In this document: positions 18,358-25,924 of the stretch, one piece after another | Numbering within the stretch: position 1 is the first letter of the stretch | Layout of the letters: the number at the start of each line of letters is the position of its first letter | Assembly (NCBI GenBank): GCA_028696805.1 | Contig: JAQVGI010000011.1 | Coordinates: forward strand, 1 to 38,310 | DNA from: Alphaproteobacteria bacterium | Lineage (GTDB): Bacteria; Pseudomonadota; Alphaproteobacteria; CAAHEQ01; UBA3637 | Reading direction: 5' to 3' | Length of the DNA: 38,310 bases | The notes under the pieces: generated by a model | What the model was told of the DNA's origin: nothing | What the model saw: only the letters and a program-made list of their open reading frames with translations | The model's database searches: none | Position numbers and translations under genes: made by a program

Positions 18358-18360
18358 TAA
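18346..18360 (+). promoter_or_regulatory. CtrA binding box, autoregulatory
   Basis: TTAA (18346-18349), a 7-base spacer and TTAA (18357-18360) form an exact match to the CtrA recognition sequence established in Caulobacter. Because it covers the -10 of the ctrA promoter, bound CtrA would be expected to repress. Autoregulation of ctrA is known in the family; the direction here is inference from position. Confidence 0.8.
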
Positions 18361-18395
18361 CGAAACCAGACGACCCGGCCCATAAGGAGAACCCG

Positions 18396-19070
18396 ATGCG
18401 CATCCTGCTTGTTGAAGACGACAAAACATTGCACCAGACGATCGCCGCCCTGCTGAAAAAAGAGGGCATGACGGTCGATTCCTCTTTCTTGGGCGAGGAA
18501 GGGATGGAGCTGATCAAACTTTACGATTATGATCTGGTCATCCTGGATCTGATGCTGCCGGACATGCCGGGATACGATGTGCTGAAACAGATACGCGCCG
18601 CCGGCATCCAGACGCCGGTGCTGGTGCTGTCCGGGCTGACGCTGCCGACGAAAAAGGTGGAGTGCTTCGGCAACGGCGCCGACGACTACCTGACCAAGCC
18701 GTTCGACAAGACGGAGCTCGTCGCGCGGATACAGGCGATCGTCCGGCGCGCGAAAGGGCATGCGGATTCGGTCGTCCGGACGGGCGGGCTGGAGGTGAAC
18801 CTGAACACGAAGACCGTTTCGGTGCACGGCAAGCCGCTGAACCTGACCAGCAAGGAATACGCGCTGCTGGAATTTTTGTGCCTGAAAAAAGGCACGACGA
18901 TCAGCAAGGAGCAGTTCCTGAACCACCTGTATGGCGGCATGGACGAGCCCGAAATCAAAATCATCGACGTGTTCGTCTGCAAGATGCGGCGCAAGATGGA
19001 CAGGCTGTCCGGCGGCGAGGAGTATATCCAGACCGTCTGGGGGCGCGGGTATGTGCTGCGCGACATCTGA
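18396..19070 (+). CDS. ctrA: Cell-cycle response regulator CtrA
   Basis: CtrA is an OmpR-family transcription factor that governs cell-cycle, motility and envelope genes in alphaproteobacteria. The 224 residues comprise a receiver domain (1-118; acidic Asp8/Asp9, phospho-acceptor Asp51 in [11 protein letters not shown], Lys in LTKPF) and a winged-helix DNA-binding domain (about 128-224). The recognition region [20 protein letters not shown] and the closing [11 protein letters not shown] are near-identical to Caulobacter CtrA as I recall it. The Caulobacter C-terminal Ala-Ala degron is absent: the protein ends LRDI, so ClpXP turnover by that signal is unlikely. The start follows AAGGAG. queA follows after 14 bases. 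Confidence 0.95.
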   Translation: MRILLVEDDKTLHQTIAALLKKEGMTVDSSFLGEEGMELIKLYDYDLVILDLMLPDMPGYDVLKQIRAAGIQTPVLVLSGLTLPTKKVECFGNGADDYLTKPFDKTELVARIQAIVRRAKGHADSVVRTGGLEVNLNTKTVSVHGKPLNLTSKEYALLEFLCLKKGTTISKEQFLNHLYGGMDEPEIKIIDVFVCKMRRKMDRLSGGEEYIQTVWGRGYVLRDI

Positions 19071-19084
19071 ATGCGCGCCGCCCG

Positions 19085-20290
19085 ATGAAGACAAGCCTTT
19101 TCCATTTCGACCTGCCGCCGGATTTGATCGCCGCGGCGCCGGCCTGCCCGCGGGAATCCGCGCGGCTGCTGCATATTTTGCCGGACGGGACGGCGGCGGA
19201 CGCGGTTGTGGGCGACCTGCCGGATCTGCTGCGCGCGGGAGATTTACTTGTGTTCAACGACACGAAGGTGATTCCGGCGCGGCTGTTCGGCACGCGCGGG
19301 CAGGCGGCCGTCGAATTGACCTTGTTCAAACAAATCAATCCGTCCGACTGGGAGGCGCTGGTCAAGAACGCGCGCCGGCTGCATGCGGGAGATGTGATTG
19401 TGTTCGACGGCGGCCTGACGGCGGAGGTGCTGCACAAAACGCCCGCGGGGCCAGTCGCCGTCCGGTTCAATCAATCGGGCGCGGATTTGGAGGCAAGCCT
19501 GAACGCCGTCGGCACGATGCCGCTGCCGCCCTATATCAAGCGGCCGCGCGGCGGGCTGGACAGCGACAAGGCCGATTATCAGACGATCTTCGCGCGGAAC
19601 GCGGGCGCGGTCGCGGCGCCGACGGCCGGCCTCCACTTCACCGAAGACCTGCTGCGCCGGCTGGATGCAAAAGGCATCGACAGGGTTTTCATCACGTTGC
19701 ATGTCGGCGGCGGGACGTTCCTGCCCGTGAAGACGGACGACACGGACGACCATCGCATGCATGCCGAATACGGCGTGATCACGGCCGAAGCCGCGCGGAA
19801 AATCAACGCGGCCAAGCGCGCGGGCCGGCGCGTGATTCCGGTCGGGACGACGGCGCTGCGGCTGTTGGAAAGCGCGGCGGACGACAGGGGATATGTGCGG
19901 CCTTTCGGCGCCGACACGCGCATTTTCATCACGCCCGGATACGCGTTCAAATGCGCGGACGCGCTGTGGACGAACTTTCACCTGTCCGAATCGACGCTGT
20001 TCATGCTGGTGTGCGCCTTCGCCGGCGTCGATGTCATGAAGCGCGCCTATGCGCACGCGATGGAGCGGCGGTATCGCTTTTTCTCATACGGGGACGCGTG
20101 CCTGATCGAATCACCCGCGCGCCGCGCCGAACAACCCGACGACCAGCAGGCAGAGGATGCTCATCGGCAGCGACAGCGGCCCGACGCCCGTCAGCAGCAG
20201 CGCCAGGTTCAGCGCGACGACGCAGGCCGTCCCGACGACGACGGCGCGCCCGATGACCGGCCTTTGCACCGCGCGGTTGAGCGCCGCTAA
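19085..20290 (+). CDS. queA: S-adenosylmethionine:tRNA ribosyltransferase-isomerase QueA with C-terminal tail
   Basis: QueA transfers and rearranges the ribose of S-adenosylmethionine onto preQ1 in tRNA, giving epoxyqueuosine in the queuosine pathway. Residues 1-342 are a complete family member: LLVFNDTKVIPARL, YIKRPRGG, DYQTIFARNAGAVAAPTAGLHF (split here as two blocks), LHVGGGTFLPV, GTTALRLLE, TNFHLSESTLFMLV and the closing YGDACLIE. The frame then continues for 59 residues rich in Gln, Asp and Arg to a TGA at 20288-20290. That tail is wholly antisense to the next gene, so it looks like loss of the original stop, not a domain. No Shine-Dalgarno is visible. A five-codon ORF (19071-19088) begins right after the ctrA stop and ends in an ATGA overlap with queA, which could couple the two. 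Confidence 0.92.
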   Translation: MKTSLFHFDLPPDLIAAAPACPRESARLLHILPDGTAADAVVGDLPDLLRAGDLLVFNDTKVIPARLFGTRGQAAVELTLFKQINPSDWEALVKNARRLHAGDVIVFDGGLTAEVLHKTPAGPVAVRFNQSGADLEASLNAVGTMPLPPYIKRPRGGLDSDKADYQTIFARNAGAVAAPTAGLHFTEDLLRRLDAKGIDRVFITLHVGGGTFLPVKTDDTDDHRMHAEYGVITAEAARKINAAKRAGRRVIPVGTTALRLLESAADDRGYVRPFGADTRIFITPGYAFKCADALWTNFHLSESTLFMLVCAFAGVDVMKRAYAHAMERRYRFFSYGDACLIESPARRAEQPDDQQAEDAHRQRQRPDARQQQRQVQRDDAGRPDDDGAPDDRPLHRAVERR

Positions 20291-20785
20291 AACCAGCGTC
20301 AGCAGAATCAGCCCCGCCGCATACAATACCAGGATATTGATCCAGACCTGCGCCCCGACGAACACGCCGGCGACGATCGGCGCCTTTTGCCAGTATCCGC
20401 GCATCCGTTCCGGCGGAATCAGGATGTCTTTGTCGGGCAGCGGCCGGCGGACGCGCGCGCCGTCCTGCTGGAACACGATGGCGTCGGATGTCAGATACAG
20501 GCCGTTTTGCGCGGCGTTTTCCGGTTCGGCGTTGAAAGCGACGACCCATCCGGTGTCGGGAATGGCCAGCGTCAGCGGCTGGGCCGGCTCCGTCAGTTTG
20601 CCCTGCCGGATTTGAATCGCCGGCATCTGCTCCATCAGCCGGACCATCTCCGGCTGCGCGCCGACGACGCGCACGGCGACATAAACGCCGGCGCCGCACA
20701 AAACGGCGAACAGCAGGCTTCCCCAGAACAGCCTTTTGAATCCGGTGCCTGCGCCGCGCTGAATGTATGACAATGCGAAATCCAT
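20111..20785 (-). CDS. Membrane protein of unknown function
   Basis: This 224-residue protein has a helix near the N-terminus (about 19-41, LFWGSLLFAVLCGAGVYVAV), a soluble extracytoplasmic part (about 45-140) and three C-terminal helices (about 137-162, 171-192 and 197-222). The architecture resembles DUF1189-type proteins, which I offer only as a possibility. There are no catalytic motifs I can name. The ATG follows a GGAGG, and radC lies 11 bases upstream on the same strand, so it probably belongs to the map-radC operon. The 3' end (20111-20290) is overlapped antisense by the extended queA frame. Confidence 0.75.
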   Translation of the reverse strand: MDFALSYIQRGAGTGFKRLFWGSLLFAVLCGAGVYVAVRVVGAQPEMVRLMEQMPAIQIRQGKLTEPAQPLTLAIPDTGWVVAFNAEPENAAQNGLYLTSDAIVFQQDGARVRRPLPDKDILIPPERMRGYWQKAPIVAGVFVGAQVWINILVLYAAGLILLTLVLAALNRAVQRPVIGRAVVVGTACVVALNLALLLTGVGPLSLPMSILCLLVVGLFGAARG

Positions 20786-20796
20786 GAGAGCCTCCT

Positions 20797-21480
20797 TTAC
20801 AGCAGTCCTTTGTTTTTGAACGAGAAGAGCGCGTTCCCCCGCCCGACGATCAGGTGGTCGCAGACCTCTATCCCGCCGGCGGCCAGCACCTGGACCAGGT
20901 TGTCCGTCACCTTCAAATCGTTGGCGGACGGCTCCGGGTTGCCGGACGGGTGGTTGTGCACCAGGATGACATGCGTCGCGTTCAGGTTCAGCGCGCGCTT
21001 CAACACCTCCCGCGCGTAGACGGGCACATGGTTGATCGTTCCCGTCTGCTGCGGCTCCGCCTTGATCAGCTGCAGCTGCGCGTCCAGGAACAGGATGACG
21101 AAACGCTCCACTTTTTCGGCCGCCAGCGTCATCGTGCAGTAGTCCGACAATTTGACCCAGTCGGACAGCACGGGGCCTTTTTGCAGCGCCGTCCGGGCGA
21201 TGCGCGCGCCGGCGTGCGTGATGATCCGGAACAGGCAGACGACGCCTTCGCCGACGCCGGAGATGTCAAGCAGCTCCTCGGGCGCGGCCGTCAGGACGCC
21301 GGCCAGGTTGCCGAACCGCGCCAGCAGCCGCTTCGCCAGCGGCTTGACGTCGCGGCGCGGTATCGCGCGCGTCAGGATCAGCTCCAAAAACTCGTATTCC
21401 GCCAGCGCGTCCCCGCCGGACAGCCTGAATTTCTCCTGCAATCGGGCGCGGTGCCCGGCGTAATCGGGCGTGTCGGTCAT
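20797..21480 (-). CDS. radC: RadC family JAMM-domain protein
   Basis: The 227 residues carry an N-terminal helix-hairpin-helix region (about 60-80, LLDISGVGEG) and a C-terminal JAMM/MPN-like metal-binding domain with HNHPSGNPEPSAND (HxHPSG plus a distal Asp). The family was named for a DNA-repair phenotype that was later reassigned; the biochemical role remains unsettled. The ATG overlaps the map TGA as ATGA, so the two are translationally coupled. Confidence 0.93.
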   Translation of the reverse strand: MTDTPDYAGHRARLQEKFRLSGGDALAEYEFLELILTRAIPRRDVKPLAKRLLARFGNLAGVLTAAPEELLDISGVGEGVVCLFRIITHAGARIARTALQKGPVLSDWVKLSDYCTMTLAAEKVERFVILFLDAQLQLIKAEPQQTGTINHVPVYAREVLKRALNLNATHVILVHNHPSGNPEPSANDLKVTDNLVQVLAAGGIEVCDHLIVGRGNALFSFKNKGLL

Positions 21481-22274
21481 GCGTCGTCCCGATACGGGGG
21501 GCAGGCGAAGCCCTTGGGCGACAGCGTGAAAACCTCGCATCCCGACGACGTGATGCCGACCATGTGCTCGAACTGCGCGGACAGCTTGCGGTCCTTCGTG
21601 ACGGCCGTCCAGCCGTCCGGCAGGATCACGGCGTCCGGCACGCCGGCGTTGATCATCGGCTCGATCGTGAACACCAGGCCGGGGACAAGCTCGGCGCCCG
21701 TGCCCGGAACGCCGTAGTGCAGCACGTTCGGCGCGCCGTGGAACACGCGGCCGATGCCGTGCCCGCAGAAATCCGTGACGACCGAGAACCGCTCCGCCTC
21801 GGCGACGGATTGTATCGCGTGGCCGACGTCGCCCAGCGTCCCGCCCGGCCGGCAGGCCCGAATCCCCGCCATCATCGCCCGGTAGGTCGTCTCCACCAGC
21901 CGCCGCGCCAGCAGGCCCGGCCGACCGACATAATACATCCGCGACGTGTCGCCGTACCAGCCGCCCAGGATGATCGTGACGTCGATGTTGATGATGTCGC
22001 CGTCCGCCAGCAGCTTCGCGTCGCTGGGGATGCCGTGGCAGATCACATGGTTCGCGGAGATGCAGCTGGCGTGCTTGTACCCGCGGTAGCCGATGCACGC
22101 CGGAATCGCGCCCTTGTCCCGGATGAACCGCTCGATGCGCGCGTCCAGCTCCCCCGTCGACACGCCGGCGCGGACGAACGGCGTGATGGCGTCGAGCACC
22201 TCGGCGGCCAGCCGGCCGGCCCCGCGCAGGCCGTCGAAATCCGCCGGCGGATAAATCGTCAGTTTTTCGCTCAT
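21477..22274 (-). CDS. map: Type I methionine aminopeptidase
   Basis: MetAP removes the N-terminal methionine from nascent proteins. The 265-residue protein (start MSEKLTIYPPADF) has the pita-bread fold motifs: CISANHVICHGIP, INIDVTIILGGWYGDTSR (two Asp metal ligands), CGHGIGRVFHG (His ligand), FTIEPMIN (Glu) and QFEHMVGIT (Glu). The ATG at 22274 is chosen because it matches the family N-terminus. It lacks a Shine-Dalgarno but lies 7 bases after TATACT (minus strand 22287-22282), suggesting a leaderless mRNA. A longer frame to 22304 would start upstream of that -10. Confidence 0.94.
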   Translation of the reverse strand: MSEKLTIYPPADFDGLRGAGRLAAEVLDAITPFVRAGVSTGELDARIERFIRDKGAIPACIGYRGYKHASCISANHVICHGIPSDAKLLADGDIINIDVTIILGGWYGDTSRMYYVGRPGLLARRLVETTYRAMMAGIRACRPGGTLGDVGHAIQSVAEAERFSVVTDFCGHGIGRVFHGAPNVLHYGVPGTGAELVPGLVFTIEPMINAGVPDAVILPDGWTAVTKDRKLSAQFEHMVGITSSGCEVFTLSPKGFACPPYRDDA

Positions 22275-22343
22275 GCGTGGAAGTATAAGACTTTTTTCGG
22301 GCAAAGGCTAGTCTTTTTTGAAAAGATGTGCTAGGATGGGCCC

Positions 22344-22442
22344 ATGGCGCTTTATGCGAAACATCAGCAGTATCTCGTTCTGGCCGCGATCATCGGGGCG
22401 GTGCTGTATTACCTGCTGCGCAACTCGCCGCTCGGCAATTAG
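22344..22442 (+). CDS. Candidate 32-residue single-pass membrane peptide
   Basis: A short frame opens at ATG 22344 and ends in TAG at 22440-22442. It encodes a polar N-terminus (MALYAKHQQY), one hydrophobic helix (LVLAAIIGAVLYYLL) and a short tail RNSPLGN. The fit between the rpoH stop (22444) and the map promoter is tight, and the amphipathic start plus clean helix is unlike random high-GC sequence. A TAGGAT hexamer lies 6 bases before the ATG, and the same bases contain AGGA, so either a leaderless -10 or a ribosome binding site could be meant. Function unknown. It may instead be chance coding in an intergenic gap. Confidence 0.5.
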   Translation: MALYAKHQQYLVLAAIIGAVLYYLLRNSPLGN

Positions 22443-22443
22443 C

Positions 22444-23313
<870 letters not shown>

Positions 23314-23343
23314 CGTCGTTCTCCTTCCGAAAAGATGAAAAGC

Positions 23344-23372
23344 ATTATAGCAAAAACGCGGGCGCCTGTCAA
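23344..23372 (-). promoter_or_regulatory. Consensus sigma-70 promoter for rpoH
   Basis: On the minus strand, TTGACA (23372-23367) and TATAAT (23349-23344) are separated by exactly 17 bases. Both hexamers are perfect, and the -10 lies about 30 bases before the ATG. Confidence 0.88.
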
Positions 23373-23399
23373 GGGGTCGGCGCCGGCGGCCGGCGGGGG

Positions 23400-23428
23400 T
23401 TGATTCGGCGGCGGAAATCGGCTAAACT
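23400..23428 (+). promoter_or_regulatory. Candidate sigma-70 promoter for the pilin-like gene
   Basis: TTGATT (23400-23405) and TAAACT (23423-23428) are separated by 17 bases, 27 bases before the ATG at 23456. Confidence 0.6.
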
Positions 23429-23455
23429 GACGCCCGGAACACAAGGAGGTTTGTT

Positions 23456-23857
23456 ATGCCGCGCATTCGGGAATCCGGCCGGTCGATGGTTGAAATGCTG
23501 GGCGTTCTGGCGATTGCCGGGGTGCTGTCCGTCGGCGGCATTCTCGGGTTTGCGACGGCGATGGACAGGCTGCGCGGCATTGCGTTGGTGGAAACGGCCG
23601 CCGGGCTGTCCGTTCTGGCGATGGCCGGCAACCGGCAGCTGGATTCGGCGAGCGAACCGGACTGGTCGTCGTTCTGCGGCCGCATCGTCGCGGAGCCCGG
23701 CGGGCGCGGGACGATTTATTTCAACGACGGAACGCCGTGCCCGGGCGGCGTCCGGCGCGCGGTCGGCTCCATCATGGGATTGAGCGGCGTCGGGGATGCG
23801 ACGATATCCGTCTCGGCGTTTTTCGACAGGCCCCGGGAAGCGGATGTCGTGAATTAA
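23456..23857 (+). CDS. Type IV pilin-like (prepilin) protein
   Basis: The 133-residue protein has a prepilin signature: a short basic leader ending in Gly8, then Arg9-Ser-Met-Val-Glu13 with Glu at the conserved +5 position, followed by a hydrophobic helix (MLGVLAIAGVLSVGGILGFA). A prepilin peptidase would cut after Gly8. The rest is a small globular domain with one likely Cys pair (the FCGRIV and PCPGG cysteines), as in many pilins. I recall such RSMVEMLGVLAI pseudopilins as abundant in uncultured host-associated alphaproteobacteria. No pilus assembly genes are adjacent, so the machinery must be elsewhere. AGGAGG precedes the ATG. The stop overlaps that of rlmB within a TTAA. Confidence 0.8.
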   Translation: MPRIRESGRSMVEMLGVLAIAGVLSVGGILGFATAMDRLRGIALVETAAGLSVLAMAGNRQLDSASEPDWSSFCGRIVAEPGGRGTIYFNDGTPCPGGVRRAVGSIMGLSGVGDATISVSAFFDRPREADVVN

Positions 23858-24576
23858 ATGTGCTGCCGGCGCCATTCGTAGAGGGCGATGGCGGCCGCGT
23901 TGGACACGTTCAGGCTCTCGATTGCGTCGCCCATCGGCAGGCGGGCCAGCATGTCGCAGCTTTCCAGCGTCAGCCGGCGCATGCCCTCGCCCTCGCTGCC
24001 CATCACGAACGCGCATTTGGCGGGCAGTTTCTGGCGCGGCAGTTCGGCGGGCGCGGCGCCGTCCAGCCCGATGCACCAGAAGCCGTCTTTTTTCAGCCGC
24101 TCCATCGCGCGGGCCAGGTTGGGCACGCGGATCAGCGGGATCAGCTCCAGCGCGCCGCTCGCGGATTTGGCCAGCGCCCCCGTTTCGTCGGGCGTGTTGG
24201 CGTCCGGCAGGATAACGGCGGCCGCTCCGAACGCGACGGCGGAGCGCAAAATCGCGCCGATGTTGTGCGGGTCCGTCACCTGGTCCAGCAGAACGACCTG
24301 CATTTTGTCCGCGCGCGCCTGCGCCAGCCAATCGTCCAGCGGCAGCGGCGGCAGCGGCAGGCATTTCGCGACGACGCCCTGATGCGGGACATCGCGCCCG
24401 GCCAGCGCGTCCAGCTGGGCCTTCGGCACGATGCGCACGGGAACGCCGGCCGATGCGGGAATGTCCAGCGCGCCGCTCACCATCTGGATTTCCAGAATCG
24501 CGCGGCGTTTGTTTTGCAAAGCCAGCGCGACCGGATGCCGGCCGTATAGCAAGAGTGTCTGCTTGGGCTGCGCCAT
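23854..24576 (-). CDS. rlmB: 23S rRNA 2'-O-methyltransferase of the TrmH/RlmB family
   Basis: This 240-residue SpoU/TrmH enzyme is most likely the Gm2251 23S rRNA methyltransferase. An N-terminal L30e-like substrate-binding domain (LLLYGRHPVALAL) precedes the SPOUT knot with motif 1 DQVTDPHNIGAILRSA, motif 2 FVMGSEGEGMRRLT and motif 3 ESLNVSNAAAIALYEW. The position directly downstream of tRNA-Tyr on the same strand matches a common alphaproteobacterial arrangement. Which nucleotide is modified cannot be decided from sequence alone. Confidence 0.9.
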   Translation of the reverse strand: MAQPKQTLLLYGRHPVALALQNKRRAILEIQMVSGALDIPASAGVPVRIVPKAQLDALAGRDVPHQGVVAKCLPLPPLPLDDWLAQARADKMQVVLLDQVTDPHNIGAILRSAVAFGAAAVILPDANTPDETGALAKSASGALELIPLIRVPNLARAMERLKKDGFWCIGLDGAAPAELPRQKLPAKCAFVMGSEGEGMRRLTLESCDMLARLPMGDAIESLNVSNAAAIALYEWRRQHI

Positions 24577-24654
24577 GGTTTGAATCCTTTGTTCCGGCAG
24601 AGTCTACCCGAAAAACGCTTTTTCCGCAAGGGCGAAATGACGGCGGAGGATAAG

Positions 24655-24740
24655 TGGTGGAAGGGGAAAGATTCGAACTTTCGTACTCATAAGAGGGCAG
24701 ATTTACAGTCTGCTGCCATTAACCACTCGGCCACCCTTCC
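24655..24740 (-). tRNA. tRNA-Tyr (GTA)
   Basis: The 86-base class II tRNA has a long variable arm, as expected for bacterial tRNA-Tyr. The acceptor stem GGAAGGG/CCTTCC-type pairing is perfect over 7 bp (24740-24734 with 24665-24659), the discriminator is A, and CCA is encoded (24657-24655). The anticodon GTA is at 24706-24704 in the loop CTGTAAA. Confidence 0.96.
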
Positions 24741-24755
24741 ACGGAAAACGGCGCC

Positions 24756-24784
24756 AGTATATATGATTCCGCCCGCTTTGTCAA
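24756..24784 (-). promoter_or_regulatory. tRNA-Tyr promoter
   Basis: On the minus strand, TTGACA (24784-24779) and TATACT (24761-24756) are separated by 17 bases. The bases around the -10 (GGAATCAT before, GGC after) closely resemble those of the tRNA-Gly promoter. Confidence 0.8.
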
Positions 24785-24796
24785 GGGGAAAATATG

Positions 24797-24825
24797 TTGA
24801 CAGACCCGCCCGAATCGGGTAGACT
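24797..24825 (+). promoter_or_regulatory. Promoter with palindromic spacer, upstream of the amber-split gene
   Basis: TTGACA (24797-24802) and TAGACT (24820-24825) are separated by 17 bases. The spacer contains an 11-base inverted repeat CCCGAATCGGG (24809-24819) abutting the -10, a possible operator. It is divergent from the tRNA-Tyr promoter. Confidence 0.65.
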
Positions 24826-24844
24826 CCGTTGAAAAAGGAGTCGC

Positions 24845-25834
24845 ATGACATACCCGAAATCAGCCGCGCCGGCACTGCGGCGGCCGGGCGAAGACCCGGA
24901 TGTGGCGGCCGTCTGCCGGCAGGTCGCCGAAAAGTCGGACATGCGCCGGTCGTGGCATTACCGGATCGCGCGCGCTTTCCAGGACGCCGAGCTGAACCTG
25001 AACGCCACGCCGTGTTTTTACCCGCCCGAATGGGACATGCCGCTGGAAAGCCTGTGGCATCCGCTGTTGAAATATGTGTTGCGCGTGGATGCGGTTGTCC
25101 GGCTGCCGGAGGAGCGCTCGCCCGAGGCGGAGAAAACATTCCTGAACCTGGACCTGTCCAAGGATTTGTTCGGCCGGCATGTGGTGACGCCGTGCCGGCC
25201 CGGACATTTCGACATGCGGACGGATATTCCGGCGGTATCGTGGCGCGGCAGCGTCGCGCTGCTGGCCGAAAAGGCGATGGATTACGAAACGGGAAGCCTG
25301 TTTACGACCTAGCCGGTCTACGCGGTGCTGATGACGCCGCATATCAAGCCGTCGGCGAACGCGCTGTCGCGGCTGCGCGCCGCGCATGACAACGCTTTCC
25401 TGACGCTCGTCCCGCGCAACAGCGTCGTGCAGGGGCGGCTGCCGCTGACATCCTTCGCGGGCCGCGCCGTCGATTACGCTTTCGCGAAGCGGTGCCCGCG
25501 TGTCCTGGCGCGCGGCGTGGAGCAGGCGGTCTGCCGGTATCACGCCGGATTGATGGAGCCGGGGCCGGACTGCCTGACGATCGGCCAGCCGGACTGGGAC
25601 AACCCGGCGGGGTGGTGCGCCAGCTTTTCCGTTGCGGAAAGCGGCCTCGTCCGCCGGCAGGACATCCTGCCCGGGCAAAAGGCGCTGCGGCAGGAATACG
25701 ACCGCGGGCGCTTTCCGATCGCGCCGCGCGTCGTCGCCGGCCGGTCGCTGCCGATTGCGCACGGCGGAGAAACGGGGCCGCGCCCGACCTTGATCCGGCG
25801 CATGCAGGAAGCCGTGAAACAGCTGTCCCTCTGA
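24845..25834 (+). pseudogene. Unknown gene interrupted by one in-frame TAG
   Basis: A 330-codon frame is broken only by TAG at 25310-25312. The upstream part (155 residues, MTYPKSAAPALRR to YETGSLFTT) and the downstream part (from PVYAVLMTPHIKP to AVKQLSL) are in the same frame, and composition and codon use are continuous across the break. I recognise no family. There is no signal peptide. Tryptophan, proline and arginine are common and the protein looks soluble. Promoter and AAGGAG ribosome binding site are intact. TAG is the normal stop of gyrB, nusG, rplJ and rplL here, so genome-wide reassignment is unlikely. The simplest reading is a recent nonsense mutation or a base-call error. An internal ATG at 25340 has no good ribosome binding site. 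Confidence 0.7.
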
Positions 25835-25849
25835 ATTATTTTTTAATTG

Positions 25850-25878
25850 TTGCACTTTTATGACACTTTTGGTATGCT
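25850..25878 (+). promoter_or_regulatory. Candidate sigma-70 promoter for the FadL-like gene
   Basis: TTGCAC (25850-25855) and TATGCT (25873-25878) are separated by 17 bases in a short AT-rich gap, about 46 bases before the ATG. Confidence 0.6.
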
Positions 25879-25924
25879 GGCGTTCGACCCGTGTTCGAAC
25901 GGGACATCATTCTGAAAGGAAAAC

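Noticed and set aside
24845-25834. Genome-wide reassignment of TAG to an amino acid
   Set aside because: gyrB, nusG, rplJ and rplL end in TAG at the expected length, so TAG acts as a stop in this organism.
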